A DNA stretch of 64,000 nt from Furcasterigmium furcatum. Lineage: Eukaryota > Ascomycota > Sordariomycetes > Glomerellales > Plectosphaerellaceae. Below, piece after piece: positions 33,924 through 46,529 of the stretch (position 1 is its first letter; every line of letters begins with the position of its first letter). A program made the position numbers and the translations under genes. Below the pieces are notes generated by a model. That model did no database searches. It saw nothing but the letters and a program-made list of their open reading frames with translations, and was not told the DNA's origin. The stretch covers positions 4,251,626-4,315,625 of the forward strand of contig BCIA01000002.1 in assembly GCA_001599815.1 (NCBI GenBank), in the 5' to 3' direction.

Positions 33924-33950
33924 GGTCGAAGCGGTCGAAGCGGTCGAAGC
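33924..33950. repeat. short tandem repeat, 9-bp unit x3
   Basis: Three perfect copies of GGTCGAAGC, 125-151 bp upstream of the phosducin-like start codon. Confidence 0.9.
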
Positions 33951-34190
33951 GCGCGAGAGGGATTTGGGAAGATATCGGACGAGGACGGGGGTGGTTTGGG
34001 TTCGGGGGGGAAAAGGAGCAGGAGGTCGTCAGCAGGATCAGCGCTGGAAGGGATGTCCTTGTTCGTCACGAGTGGGCCAATGCCCCGGTGGCCGTTGCGC
34101 ACGCTCGCCCTTGTTCGATGTCGAAGGTTCTTCTCGAAGCTGTGGAGCCAACAAGGAGCCTTGCTCGCTTTGATGGACTCTCTGCCGGCC

Positions 34191-34230
34191 TTGTTGGTGC
34201 TCCTTGGTGCTCCTTGGTGCTCCTTGGTGT
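34191..34230. repeat. short tandem repeat, 10-bp unit x3-4
   Basis: Copies of TCCTTGGTGC at 34201-34210 and 34211-34220, a third at 34221-34230 with T in the last position, and a partial copy before 34201. About 400 bp upstream of the phosducin-like gene. Confidence 0.9.
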
Positions 34231-37200
34231 CCCCTGCAGCCGTGCTCGCCTGCCAATTGCTCTCAAGACGGGCGTCGATCGTAATGGTTTTGGTGCTCGG
34301 GAGGCGTTCGACCCGGGCCACTTGCCACAGCGGTCGAGAAAGACAACCTAAGACGGAGAACTGGGCGGTCGTGTGCGCAGGATCAAACTGACCGCCAGCT
34401 CGGGTTGTTTCAGGATCGAGGGGCTCAGGCCCCTGTCAGCCGAAGATCGCTGGCACTCGGCTTTGTCCGTACCGCACCAACCTGAGGTGCCGGCGAGCTG
34501 GAAAAGCAACGTTGATGCTGGCGCAGTCCGAGTCCAATTTCGCAATACGACGCGCCGCGTTGATGCTGTTGTTGACCTTGTCCAGAAAGAGTCTGAAAGA
34601 TGCAATCTTGGCAGGGCAGTCAGTATTGAAAGAGCGATGGAAGAAAATGCCCGGGACCTGCGGCGGCCCGAAGCCTTCTGCATCCATTGGGTCGCCACAG
34701 CCAATGACGATTGCAGTTTCCCACCAACGTTACGAGGCTTCACGTCGAAACATCGTCACATCCTCGAACCATCCCCCATCAAAGACCCGGAATTCGGACA
34801 GAGAACATTGTCCGCAGGACAGCGTCAGGAGTCGCCTCAAGGTACGGCATATCCCTGGCCCACCCAGCCGCCTCATCTGTCGACCTACGAAGCAAACAGT
34901 CTCATCTGCATGACTTTGTCTCCGTAAGACTCATCCGCCAGGGACAAGACACCCGGTCCTGACATGCCCTCTGGAGGCATCATCCCCGTTCACAGCGCCC
35001 CCGGAGTCGCACGCTGTCCATATTTGTCATTTGACGTCTTCCCCTTTCGTCATTGACTTATTTCGGGCATGGCCGGACCTGTCTGATGAGTACGCATTGA
35101 TCACCGGGATGCGCTGGCTCCGTTGTCATGCCCAATGAGGCCTTCCCTGAGGCACTCGACTCATGCCAAACACCCAAATCCACGGCTGTCTGTTTCATGC
35201 AAGCGTGTTTTAGCCCGGCAACTGGGCTGCCTCGTGGCCATGATGGTTCTCGGGCAGCCGGATGTCCGTCAAGTCCCAGGGCATCAAGAAAAGTGAATCT
35301 TCTCCATGACATGTTGAACAACGAGCTAACGAGCCAAGCTACCGTCTGAATATTGTCTGGGCTTGTTTCTATGCCGATCGAGGTTATAGCCCAGGTACTG
35401 GCTTGTGTGTAACCAAAGAGGGACGATGTCACTGAACCATTCCCAAAAAGACTATACTCAATCTTCTTCTCGTCACAATATCATGCGAATTCATGCCCCC
35501 AAGACAGCCTCTTGCTCGACATCTCGACTCCTCCGTGGGTACTGTCCCATGGCCACCGCTCCCAAGACGCCTCGTGAGACCATTTCGTGAGAATAAGTGA
35601 ACAACCAAGGGCCCAGGGGTCCGCATCATGCCATATCCCTGAGCACAGGACACAACGTTGCCCCAGCCAGCGAAGCGCCCGGCGCAGAATGACACTCATC
35701 TCCCCATACACACGAATCATGCTCCCAGCATCAAACTCTCAGGGTCCAGTCCACGTGTCCTCCACGCTTGATCACGCTGAAACTCCTCTCGCCGAACGCA
35801 TAGCCCCGTCGAGATGAACCTCCGCGTCACCCCCTGACACGCCCGACAACTCCAACCAGCGGTATCCTGATCAACTGCGCCGGCCATCACGGAGAGAACC
35901 GCAACAATATCCAAGAATGGTCACATCTGCGTAATTCCGCCCTGAAGAAGAAGCAACGTGGGCAAGCATATCCCCTTCTTCCCGCACACCGACTCGGCAA
36001 CCTCATCCGCGTCTCCCTCGGCCACGCCGGCCCTCCAGACATCTCACGGCTGACGGAAAATTCAACAGCAATAATAAAGGGACTGGCCGGATCACGGCCA
36101 CCTCAACCTTCTCAGTGAAAGCTTGCCTCTCCTTCCGCGCCGTCCCGTCGCCCTCTCCCTGCCTGGCAAACTCCTCGTACACCATCCACTCATCCTCCCC
36201 CCTACCGTGCCACAGGCTCTTCGGAGAATACAAGCAGACGGCCACATCCCCTACCTTACCCACCCGTCGTCACCTTTCACAGTCACACCCAGCGCCAAGA
36301 AGAGGAATACAAACTCCCCCTTGACGTCGAGCAAACTCGCTGCCGTTGCCCGTCGTCCTCCGAAGCCGCTTCCCGTCCCCCAACGAACGGCAGAGCGAGT
36401 GCCGCCGAGCAGCAACTCATCCCCAACAAACATGCCCTGCTCCTCCGATCCTCGCAAACACAGACTCACGCAGGCCGCATCACGCAGAGAAGACAACAGT
36501 TGAACAGTCGATGAGTACCTCATTTGACGAGACGACACAGGCAAAGCGGCAGACGCTTACAGACAAAAGGAAAAGCTCAACCACCCTCCCGCAGAAAGTC
36601 ATCGCTCTCGTCTCCCTCGCAGTACCGGAACATGGGAAATATCTCCCCTCCCCTCCCTTCCCTTCCTCTCCGTCTACCACCTCCCCCTCTCGGTGGTGTC
36701 TCGTCGTCCGTGTCGTCCTGGATGACGCACCAGGCGCGCGTCCATCCCACACCGCCGCCCAACTGACAAAGTCTCCCCCGTTTGGCGCTTCGGCAACAGA
36801 AAACGCCTGTTTTTTGGTGTCCCCGGCTCGTCCTCCCCTGGGCTGTGTACTCTGCTTTTCTGGGTCCAAGTCTAACGTCCAAAAGGGGGTGGGAAAACAC
36901 AACAATGAAATTATTTGCCCTCGTCCGAACACCTGGCAGAAGGATGCGAAGCCGGCCCTGAGACGCCGCCTCCGCTTGCCGTCGAGACGACGCGCAGAAA
37001 AGAGGCGTCGGGCACGACGTGGGAAAGAGCACAAAAACTGTTGCTTGTTCGGAGGGTGCTATAAGAACTCCTGCTACTGCAAAAGGCCCCGTGCCCCTGC
37101 GCTGCTGTCGTCGGTATCCGCGGGAGATGTCCGTTCCAGAAACGCGCTTGCCCGGGACCGCGAGAGCGGGTTCGGTTGTAAAGGGGTATCAAAGCCTCGA

Positions 37201-37639
37201 ACCCGAGCCTCCTCGACGGCTGTCTCGTGCCTGGCGGCAGACGTTGCGGGAAAATGCGGAAGCGTACATGAATTCGAAAAGAAACGCAAAACAACATGAA
37301 AAACGTGCGAGTGCGTGTGTGTGTGTGATACAATCGCCCAGACCAACAGCCAGCGTGCTAGAAAAAGGGCGGGTCGAAGTATTGTGCAGAGAACCACCGA
37401 CGTGAAGCCGTTCGTGGGACAGCCATGAACTGTCCAGTGCGGAGGTGGTGTGAAAAAGGGGTGGCTGGTATAATCAGTCGTGTCGTGACGTCGTCCTGGC
37501 GGCGCCGAGAGAGACAGAACCGCGGGATGCTGAGCGTCCTTGGTTCTGCAATTAAGTGGCAGGAGAGCGCCACCTCGTGAGTTTATCGGGGCGCGGCAGT
37601 TTGCTGGTCGCGTGCCCAGCTGGGAGTCGTTTTGGGGGC

Positions 37640-39042
37640 TTAGTATGCCCAGACCTTGAGCTATTGAAGTTGTTAGCACACAGCCGGAGGGGTAACCGGG
37701 TGATGAGGGAAACAAACCAAGGAGTCCCAAGAGCCCGTGCACAAGCTGATGCCATCGTTGCTGACGCCCAAGCAGCTGACGCGGTTCTCGTGGCCAACCA
37801 GGGAGCCGACCTTTTCGCCTCTGGTGATGTCCCAGACCTATCAAAGCGTGAGCGTCATTCATCTTTAGCTGCCGACGGGCGCCTCGTACCTTGCATTCAA
37901 AGTCATCGTAACCGGCGAACAGAAGACGTCCTGACACCGAGGTGGCAACGGATGTGATGCCGCAGAGGATCGACTCGGACTAGAATGAGGTTAGTCATGT
38001 TTCGTGGCCTCCAAGCTTGCGGTGGACATGGACTCACTCCGTAGAGGTTCAGTTCCCTGTCGGCACGGATATCAAAGAGTCGGCAGGTGGCGTCATCGGA
38101 ACCGGTGACGAAAGAGTGGCCGTCGGGGAAGAACTGGATGGCGTTGATGTCGGACTCGTGGCCGGCGAACGTCTGGACAGCCTTTCCGGCACGGATATCC
38201 CACAGCTTGGCGAAGGCGTCGCAGGCGCCGGAAATGAAGGTGTTGGAGTTTGTGGGGTTCAGGCTGATGCTCATCACGTCGCCGAGGTGGTCGGCAAACT
38301 CCATGACCTTCTGGCCCGTCTCGATATCCCACTTCATGCAGGTCATGTCGCCGGAGGAGGTAAGGATACTCCGGTCGTTGATAAATCGGCAGCAGGAGAG
38401 GTAGCCGGCGTGGCCGGACAGCTCGCGGGCGACCCTCGTGGGGCCGTCGCGCTGCTGGTTGAGGTTGTAGATGGAGCAGATGTTGTCGAGGCCACCGCAG
38501 GCGACGTAGTTGCCGCTGGGAGCGTAGGCGCAGGTCATGACCCAGGAGGAGCGCAGGGGGATGGCGTGAACCTTGTTGGTGGTGTAGGCGTCCCAGATGA
38601 TGAGCTTGCCGTCTTGCGAAGCGGAAACGAGGTGCCTGCGGTCGGTGGACCAATGCATTGCGTAGATTTTGGCGAGATGTCCCTTGAGCGTACGCTTGGC
38701 CTTCATCAGCTGGCCCCGGGGAATCGGCTCGTGGGCTTGTTGGGCGACGGATCGGACTGTGTGAAATTGTCAGCAAAGGGGTTGTCCATGGCAATTCATC
38801 GGGACGGCCGTGGAACGAAGGCCGCGGCGGCGGCAGCAATCGATGGAGATGCGGCCGCCGCCCGGGACGACGCTTTGAGGCCGGTAGTTAGGTTGGTACT
38901 GACGTGTGGTGTCGGCCAGCTCATCCTTCTTCCTCTTGATCCTGTCCTTGAGGGTCTCAGCCTCGCGTCGCGCCTGCTGGATGCGCGCCTGCATCGCCTC
39001 GGGCGACACATCGTTGGAACCTTGCGAATTCATTTTCGACAT
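37640..39042 (-). CDS. heterotrimeric G-protein beta subunit
   Basis: Exons in transcript order: 39042..38904, 38756..38038, 37979..37890, 37837..37718, 37660..37640; introns of 147, 58, 52 and 57 bp; 362 residues (359 if Met at 39033, with the better ATG context, is used; fungal G-beta proteins are about 358-359). Seen: an N-terminal coiled coil for G-gamma (SPEAMQARIQQARREAETLK); LRSVAQQAHEPIPRGQLMK; and seven WD blades, for example LKGHLAKIYAMHWSTDRRHL, VSASQDGKLIIWDAYTTNKV, SGHAGYLSCCRFINDRSILT, FISGACDAFAKLWDIRAGKA and FVTGSDDATCRLFDIRADRE, with the last strand closed by a 21-bp terminal coding exon (LLKVWAY). It pairs with G-gamma and regulates G-alpha in pheromone, nutrient, development and virulence signalling. 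Its folding chaperone lies next to it at 32865-33799. Confidence 0.97.
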
Positions 39043-42000
39043 GTAGCTGGTGGATGGCGGATCGAGAGATGGGGTGGAAGGCGAGGGAGGGCGGGCGAAA
39101 GGGGGTGGGTGGTGGTGATGGGCGGAATTGGGCGGTGGGCGGCGTCGATCGTGGGAGTCGTCAATCAAAGGGGGGAGGGAATGAATTGGCGAAGTCTCAG
39201 TGGAGAGGAAAGAAAAGAGAGAGACTGGCACTGGTGGTGGCCGGTGCTGGTTGCGGCCAGGTCAGTGTGTCCCGGGAGCTGCAAGTGGTTGTTGGAAGGG
39301 GGGAATGCAAGCTCCAGGGGGGGTCGGCGGACGGACCAGTAAAATCGGCCCCTGGGGTCAGGGAAATGATGGTCAGTCGGGGGGAGAGCCCCAGCAGGTG
39401 GGAACTTTGCGGGTGCGATGCACTTCCGGGAGAGGCCTGCTTCTCGGCCGCCGGTGGTTGCTTGTGCTAGGTATTATTGCGTGCAGCTCGACTGCAGGAC
39501 GGACGATGGTGCCTTGGATCCGAACGTCAAGCTCTCGTCGCTCCTTTGACCCGCCGGAGGAGAGAATGCCTCGTCGTCCAGTTGACCGAAGACCCCGGGA
39601 AATGGACAGTGGTAGACGAGACGCAGGAGGAGCTACTGGCCTCGGAGCAGGACTCTTGGCTGCTTGCTAAAAAGGGGGCCAAGAGAAACGGGGCAACCTC
39701 GTCTGGAGACTGGAGCCAAGGCGACACCAGTCTTACTGTGGTATCGGGGTGCAGAGAGAGCTCTGGGGAGACGCTGCTACTCGTAGCTGGCAGTGGTCGA
39801 CCCTACGTGCGTATGTATGTACTGCCCGGTCCGCGATTCGGGAAACGTTTCGAGGGACCTCAACACAAATCGACAATAACGGACGAGCTGAGGAGCTTGT
39901 GTGGGTAGGTTTCCCCGTCCCTGATTCTTGGGGTTTCTTTGTTCTCGTCTCGTCCCAGTGCCCCGGACGGGTCTGGTTGGCCGCCGTCTGGAACGGGCGC
40001 CCGACTGCCGCAATCGAGCTCCTAATCCCAACCCAATTCCCCGAGCAAACGGGCAAGAAGCGGGGGCGGGTATGCAAATGCAGTTCCGGCGGCGCTGTGA
40101 TGCGATCTGGCGTCTGGCTGTTGCAATCCTGACCGGCGAGGCGGCGCAGGCGGTGGGCGTTCTCGTCCAAGGTGAACTAAGGAGGCTCCCGCTGCAAGTC
40201 AGGCAAATTGAAGCGTTGCAAGGATTCGCGCGGAGGCCGAGTCGGCTGATTCTCTGTCGAGATGCTGGTCACAAGTGGGTTTCTGGTGGAGGAGCTTGAA
40301 ATTGGGGAGATCTTTTGTCGCGACACGGGCGAGATTGCGACCAGTGCTTGGGATTTGCCCAGGGCTTCCCGGAAATGGTAGGAGCCACATCCAGCGCCCC
40401 GCCCTCCTGCAAGGACCTAGGTACGGTGCCGACTTTCCCAGCGGTACGGTGTTGCTCGCTCATTCCCAAGGCACTTCCGCATGCGGCAACCACTCTCCGC
40501 TCGGCACTTGCCTCCCTTGGACCTGGATTTCCAATCTGTTCGTGACAATACTTATTGAGAGAATCTGGAAACACATTTCAACTCCCACGGTGCCATCCAT
40601 GGCAGCAACATCTTAGAACCACCAAGAAGCCTCAGGCGGTCGTACGGGCGTCCAAGACCTGGGTCTCACCGGGGCTTCACGAGCAAGTCACCCTGCCCAC
40701 GAAAAGGAAACCAGACGCAGAATGCGAGCATCCAGAAAAGCCACAAGACAGGCTGGACGTCCAACTCAACCTCCCCGGCGACATCCCCTCCTCGTCGATT
40801 GCACAAGATAGGCCTCACCGGCACTGACTCCGAGCGCCTCTCGCACTTCGCCGATGCACATCCCATTCGCCATGTCTCTGGTTTGCTTCTCCCTCGTGCG
40901 CCAACAACCGCCATCGCTTGCTTCTTCCACACCACCAATCCCTCGATGAGATGCTTCATTGCCTCAATGACTCCATGCGGTCCTTCGGCACCGTATTCTT
41001 TCCATTTGCCTGCCCATGGCCAGTGCTCCTCGGAAGACCTGTCACTCACATATCTGCGTCAATCACCGCTTGGCATCAGATCGTTGCTTTTTCCTCGCCC
41101 GGCTTGCCGTCCGCTGACGGGCATATCCGCGGCCTTAGCCTATACAGATGCGCGGAATCGAGGATGGTCTCGCTTCGGATGCCTACATGACCGGCCGATC
41201 ACTGCCCTCAACCATTGGGACTCTCGGGAGTCTGTCGCCGTCACAATGATGCCAAGACCTAACCTTCACAAATCCGTGCTTGAGTAGTCTCAGGGCAGCG
41301 AGAGATTCCCTGGCCCAAGTTGGTTACAACCTCCGAGCCAACCACTGGGTTCTCCCCCGTCCATCGATAGACGTTCAATAGTACATGCCGCTTTAGCAAC
41401 CTCGCATCCCTTCCGTGAGATCTCTGGACAATCTCACCTGCATCACCGCCTGGCGTCCAACTCGCTCCCAGTGACTTATTAAGTTATTAGCAGCCGCTCC
41501 AACGGCCCGCTCCTCGTCCAGACTGGTTTCTCTGATTTTTAAACACCTGCTGGTCCGTCCGTCATCCGAAAACAGACAGACGAAAGTTCAGGCTGACACC
41601 AGCCGTTGCCGCACTGTGCCCGTCGGCCCAGGAAACAAGCAAACCTGAGATGACGGTCCATTTGCCGTTGCAGGTCCAGAAAATTGCCCGACAGGCAAAA
41701 CGGATGATCACTGGCTCCAATCATTTACTCGGGCGGTGACTCGGACCTCTCTTCATTTGGCCGGCAGCATATGTATGTACATACATATGCAATGCCATCC
41801 GAGATGGACAGTTCGTGCCAGAGCGCCGGAACCGGGAATGATTGCCATCACTGCCGAGCACATAATTACGCCCCAACTGCTCTTTTCAGACGTTGAATTC
41901 TCTCCAGTACCTAAAAAATAAAAGGTAGTATAGCATTACACCTGGCTTGTACAATTCCAAACAGAGGGGCCCAGCCGCCCGTATCTTGTTGCTCTCTCGC

Positions 42001-42286
42001 TCTCATGCTCTACTCGCTGTCGCGCAGCCGGGCCCTCGCAAGTCTATCGGTATCTTCTTGTTCGTCCCCCATTTCATAGCCTACTCCAACTCTGCCGAGA
42101 GGCTTGTTCAGAAACACGCGTCCTCGGCGCGTGTGGGAAGGTTTCGTGGTATCCAAATTGCGTGGGATGCTTCTGTATCTGCCCGGCTGGCCATATGGTG
42201 CCGGTTCATGTCGATGTTCTCAGTTGCGGGCCTCCGAGGCGGGCATCGCTGTAGAGCGTTCTGCTGATCGATGTGTTTCGATTCGC
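39043..42286. other. intergenic region between G-beta and the NADH dehydrogenase
   Basis: About 3.2 kb. The left part is the G-beta promoter and leader. No gene is supported in the rest; frames at 39.2-40.3 and 40.6-41.3 kb are open on both strands without domains. It contains the 24-bp palindrome at 41767-41790. Confidence 0.5.
41767..41790. repeat. 24-bp perfect palindrome
   Basis: The two 12-base arms (GCATATGTATGT and its exact complement) meet without a spacer. Built of alternating purine/pyrimidine steps, it lies about 500 bp from the stop codon of the NADH dehydrogenase gene (transcribed leftward, ending at 42287), on its downstream side. Confidence 0.9.
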
Positions 42287-44169
42287 TTACTCGCGGGAGA
42301 TGTCGCGGCCGAAGGCCTTGGACTTGAGCCAGTCGATGATGACGAGGAGGCGGTTGCGCGCTGCGGCTTGTCAGTGTCTATCCAAACAAAATCACTCAGC
42401 TAGGTCAAGGGGATCACATACTGCTGAAGCACATGGAGAGGTAGGCGCTGCGCCAGAAGAGGAAGGTCATGCTGCCACCGCTGGCGATGTTGCCGTTCCA
42501 CCAGCTGACGTCGGCGACGGCCTTCTCGCTGCCAATGTAGGCGAGCGAGCCCTGGTGGGTGTAGTGGAAGGGCTTGATGTCCTTGATGCGGCGCAGCTGG
42601 CGCTCGCACTCCTCGATCTCGCGGGCGACTTCGGCGGAGTTGCCGGGCTTGAGGTTCAGGTTAGAGCTGAGCGTGTGAATCTGGGTCTCGAGAGCCTCGG
42701 TCTTGGCCATGTTGTTGAAGAGGCGGGCGAGGAAGCCGCCCTGCTGGCCGGCGACCTGGGCGGTGGGGGCGTAACCAGCAACGGCGCAGTCGCCGACAGC
42801 CCAGATGTCGCGGGCGCCCTGGACAACAAGGTACTCGTTGACGGCGAGGCCGCGGCGGGAATCTTTCTGGGCGGGAATCTTGGAGATGAGGTCCTTGATG
42901 ATGGGGCGAACGGCATTGCCGGTGGCCCAGACGAGGAGGCCGTAGGGGATGGTCATTGCCTCCTTGGTGCCATCAGGGCGGGTGGCAATGGCCTCGACGG
43001 CGCTGTCGGTGACGTTCTTGACCATGGTCTTGGTGAGGATGTCGATCTTCTCCTCCTTGAAGGTGGCCTCGGTGTACTCGATCAACTGCTTGGAGAAGGA
43101 GGGCAGGACGTTGGGGAGAGCTTCGATCAGGGTGACCTTGAAGCGATCGGCAATCTCGGGGACCAGGCGCTTGATGTCATCCTCGAAGAAATCCTGGAGC
43201 TCGCCGGCGAACTCAACACCGGTAGGACCGCCGCCAACGACGACCATGTGCAGCAGGCGGTTGATCTCCTCCTCGGTCTGGCCCTTGAAGGCGGCCGTCT
43301 CGACGCAGTCCATGATCTTCTTGCGGATGTTCTGGGCATCGCCAATCTCCTTGAGGAAGCACGAGTTCTCGCGAACGCCGGGGATGCCGAAAGTCGCGTT
43401 CTCGGCACCGACGCCAATGACAAGCATATCGTAGGGGATCTCGGTCTGGGAGGTGGCGCCACGGATCTCCGAATTGTCGGTGATCTTGACGACCTTGCGC
43501 TCGGGGTCAATGAACTCGGCTTCGGCTTCGTAAAACTTGACGCTGGTCTTCTTGTGCTGCAGAATGGAACGGATGGGCTCCATGATCGAGCGGTGCTCGA
43601 TCAGGCCGGTAGTGCAGGAGGGCAGAAGAGGCGTGAAGAGGAAGTAATTCCGGGGAGAGATGACGACGACATTGTAGTTTTCGGTATCGAGCTTCTTGAG
43701 GAGGGAGACAGTGCCCCAGCCGGTGCCTTGCAGTCAGGTTAGCATGTTATCGGACACTCTTGGCCAGACAGGGTGAATTGTGCATACCGAGGACGACGAG
43801 AGTCTTCTTGGTGGGATCGGGCTCAGACTGGGGATGAGGGTTGCGATCCTCGTACACGGTGTAACCGATGAATCCCAGGGTACCGAACACAGAGAGGTAG
43901 GTCAACCTCCAAAGCCACTTGAAGGTCGTGCGGACCTTTCCAGGCCTCGGCTTGGGAGCGGCATCGGCATATGCGCGCTGGAACTGGCGCGCAAGGGCCG
44001 TCGAGCGAGGGACGGCAAGCGCATTGGGCCTCGAAAGAGCGGCGAGGGGCGAGGTCTGCTTCGTGTAGGTCGCGAGGGCTCTCCGGGCGATTGTCGACGT
44101 CGCTCTGGGGACGAATTGAGCTTGGTGAGCCGCAAAGAGCGAGCTCACGGCTCGAGCGGATGGAGCCAT
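42287..44169 (-). CDS. external-type alternative NADH dehydrogenase (NDH-2)
   Basis: Exons in transcript order: 44169..43788, 43726..42422, 42360..42287; introns of 61 and 61 bp; 586 residues. A rotenone-insensitive, non-pumping NADH:ubiquinone oxidoreductase of the mitochondrial inner membrane, passing electrons from NADH to the quinone pool. Seen: an Arg/Ala/Ser-rich mitochondrial presequence (about 1-75, with SSLFAAHQAQFVPRATST); a membrane helix at about 86-104 (LWRLTYLSVFGTLGFIGYTV), which suggests anchoring with the catalytic part facing the intermembrane space; the FAD motif LVVLGTGWGTVSLL; the second, NADH-binding motif MVVVGGGPTGVEFAGEL at about 288-304; WAVGDCAV; and the C-terminal quinone/membrane-binding part ending FGRDISRE. 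There is no EF-hand insertion, so it is not the calcium-binding subtype. Internal (NDI-like) orientation is less likely because of the helix. Confidence 0.94.
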
Positions 44170-46505
44170 GGCTTCCGGGTGGTGGACAGGGGACGATGGT
44201 CCCTTGTATGGGTGATCAGTGCGATCGGGGATGGAAAGGGGCGACGATGTTGAGAGGAGTGAAAAGGGAAGAAAGAAAAAAAGAGGGAACGAATTTTAGG
44301 AGTCAGATCGCATTTAGGTGAGGCGGCGGACCGCGGTGCTGCTTGGTGGTGGTGGCCGGCGAGTTGACGTCCGGTTGCGTGGATCTTCTGCTTCTCCAAT
44401 TGCTTTGGAGAGTGGGCGGGCTGGGAATTCCGGCTGGCTGATAATAGCGTGCAGGAGCTTGTGTGACGCACCTCACTCCCACGGACTCTGTGCCTTTGGA
44501 GGCTCTTTCCCCTGTCGCAATTCTTTGGCGCCTTGGCGTGGGTACCTGCCAGTCGTGGCTATTTTCCTCTCTGTTTTTTATCTCTCATTGCGCTCCAGGG
44601 AAGGCACGTCCGCCAGCTCCTGACAGAATTTTTTGCGGGCGGCCCGATTCGACGTGGCGGAATTTCTGATAATGGACGTAGCTCTCCTTTCTCCCTCCGG
44701 ATTCACACCGGCCAACCTCCTCTCTCCCAGCCCAGACATCAATGATGGATTCCAGCTCCCGATGATCCCACGCTCGCTCGACGTCGAAATTTGGTCGATC
44801 CCTCCTCGTTCCCGAGTACAAATACGTCCCTTTCGCCCGTAGCTCACGCTTCTTCAACGCCGTAATTCCTTCAGCTTATGGCCACATCAGATACCTTATC
44901 GAGACTGACTCGGGCTCATGTCCGCTGCCCCGGCCCGGTGCCGGTCATCCAGCGTCGCTCTCCCAACAGGACTCGAAGTCAGATACAGACAGCGCATCCA
45001 GCCACGCGCGCGCACCGCCGGAGACCAGGAACCAATTCTTAGTGCGCGCCCTGGTCCCTGCCGCGATGGAGCTTATGTGGAGTCGCGACGAGGTGACTGG
45101 ACCCCTTTCGCTTCGCCATCTGCCGTCTCGCCAGGAAAGCCGCTGGCATGGATTGCGGCGAGCTCCCCTTTTGCCGCAGCCTGACTGGAGCGCTTGCCCC
45201 TGCCCTTTGTGGTCTACACCGAGCGGTTATAGACAATTGCTTGTTGCGGTTAAAACAGCCTGAGTCGCTGGTTTTCTCATACATGGCGTCGTCCAAGAGT
45301 CTAGATCCAGTATATTCGCCTGTGGCGATCCTATTCCCAGGGATCGGGAACATGATATCAATCTTGATATGAAAGAAAAGCCCCGCCGCAATGGAATTCA
45401 GCCTGTTCTCCGACCGAGCCTCACGATGTCGCGGAGCCCTGTGCGTGCCAGCGGAGTCAACGGCGGGAGCGTCGGCGGCGATAGCGCGGACTTTTTCCCG
45501 CTCCAGAAATCCGCTTGTGACTCGGCTCTCGCACCAAGTTCGGGGTTTCGACTCCATCACGGTTTATCGGTGAATCGGCTCCGATTCCGGCCTCGAGACG
45601 AGGTCCTTCTCTGCCAACTGTGCAGTGATATTCGGACCAGGAAATCCGCCCGGGAGCACGTCTTTCGCATTCCAAGTAGGCCAATTGGCCATTGAGATCT
45701 CGGGCTTCGGGATACTTGTATTCGTTGCCCCGACGCGCTGCTTCGCGCTGCTTCGCGCAACGAGAAACCCCTCGACTCGAGCTAGAAACCGACGCTCATC
45801 CTCGTCCAGGGATGTGGGCCCCAAAATCCTTTCGTCCTGGTCGAGTGGCTGACGAAGGACTTCAAAGTCCGTCCACGCGACAGTAAAGACCCAGATTGCC
45901 AGATATGGTATCTTCTTCGGCCTGTTATCCTCACCTGCGCGGCCATCGCTCCGCGCAGTCTGCAGGAGATCTCTTGGCGCTAACGGCGGACATCAAGCCA
46001 AGCTTCTGCCAGGATTCCGAGCACCACCGACACCGCCAGGCTGGCGCCGCGCCAAACCTCGGGAGATCGCTCCGGGAGCGCCCGATCAGAGCCAGCTCTC
46101 CCCGCGTTTTCACGATGCTCCCCGGAGCTTTACCCTCCAGTCCTTGGAGTAGAAATCCATTCTCGTGGAGTTCTTAAGCGTGAGTGGCCGGCATAGCCGA
46201 AGCTGCAGTCGAGATGCCCCGTTTCCCCGGAGCCTCGATGTTGGAGATGGAGCTCTTATGGAGCTACGGGACTAGATCCCGAGGGTGTTACTTTTTGGCA
46301 ATCCTGGGGCAATTATCATTGGAGATCCCATCTCCACGGCTGGGCGCCGCATCTGGTATTCAGGCATGTGACGGGAGTGAAAAGAAAAAAGGCTGGTTGA
46401 TATGAAGAAGTATCCAATGGAGATAGCAAGTACGATATCACCTCGGCCGAATGTCATCTCGATGGTGTTGGAAAAGTTCTTCTCGGAGGTGGATGAGAGT
46501 TGGGT

Positions 46506-46529
46506 AAAAAAAAAAAAAAAAAAAAAAAA
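46506..46529. repeat. poly-A homopolymer of 24
   Basis: Twenty-four consecutive A residues on the plus strand, followed six bases later by an undetermined base (46536). It could be a simple expansion or the tail of a retroposed sequence. Confidence 0.85.

Larger units (their letters stand above)
33800..37639. other. region between phosducin-like and G-beta genes
   Basis: About 3.8 kb: the phosducin-like promoter on the left and the G-beta 3' side on the right. Two short tandem repeats lie in the promoter side (33924-33950 and 34191-34230). Around 36.0-36.5 kb frames are open on both strands; the minus frame with LYSPKSLWHGRGEDEWMVYE and the plus frame ending RLTQAASRREDNS both look slightly protein-like, but neither has a domain or a convincing start, so no gene is called. 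Confidence 0.4.

Noticed and set aside
34373..34927. 184-codon plus-strand frame and two antisense frames
   Set aside because: Three frames are open at once with no domain and ordinary non-coding composition.
36003..36544. Possible exons on either strand near 36.0-36.5 kb
   Set aside because: Both strands are open and each looks faintly protein-like, but no start, splice set or family could be defended.
38017..39342. 441-codon plus-strand frame over G-beta
   Set aside because: Covers the WD-repeat gene in antisense; no domain.
42273..43742. 489-codon plus-strand frame over the NADH dehydrogenase
   Set aside because: Antisense shadow of a certain gene, Leu/Gly/Asp/Val-rich.
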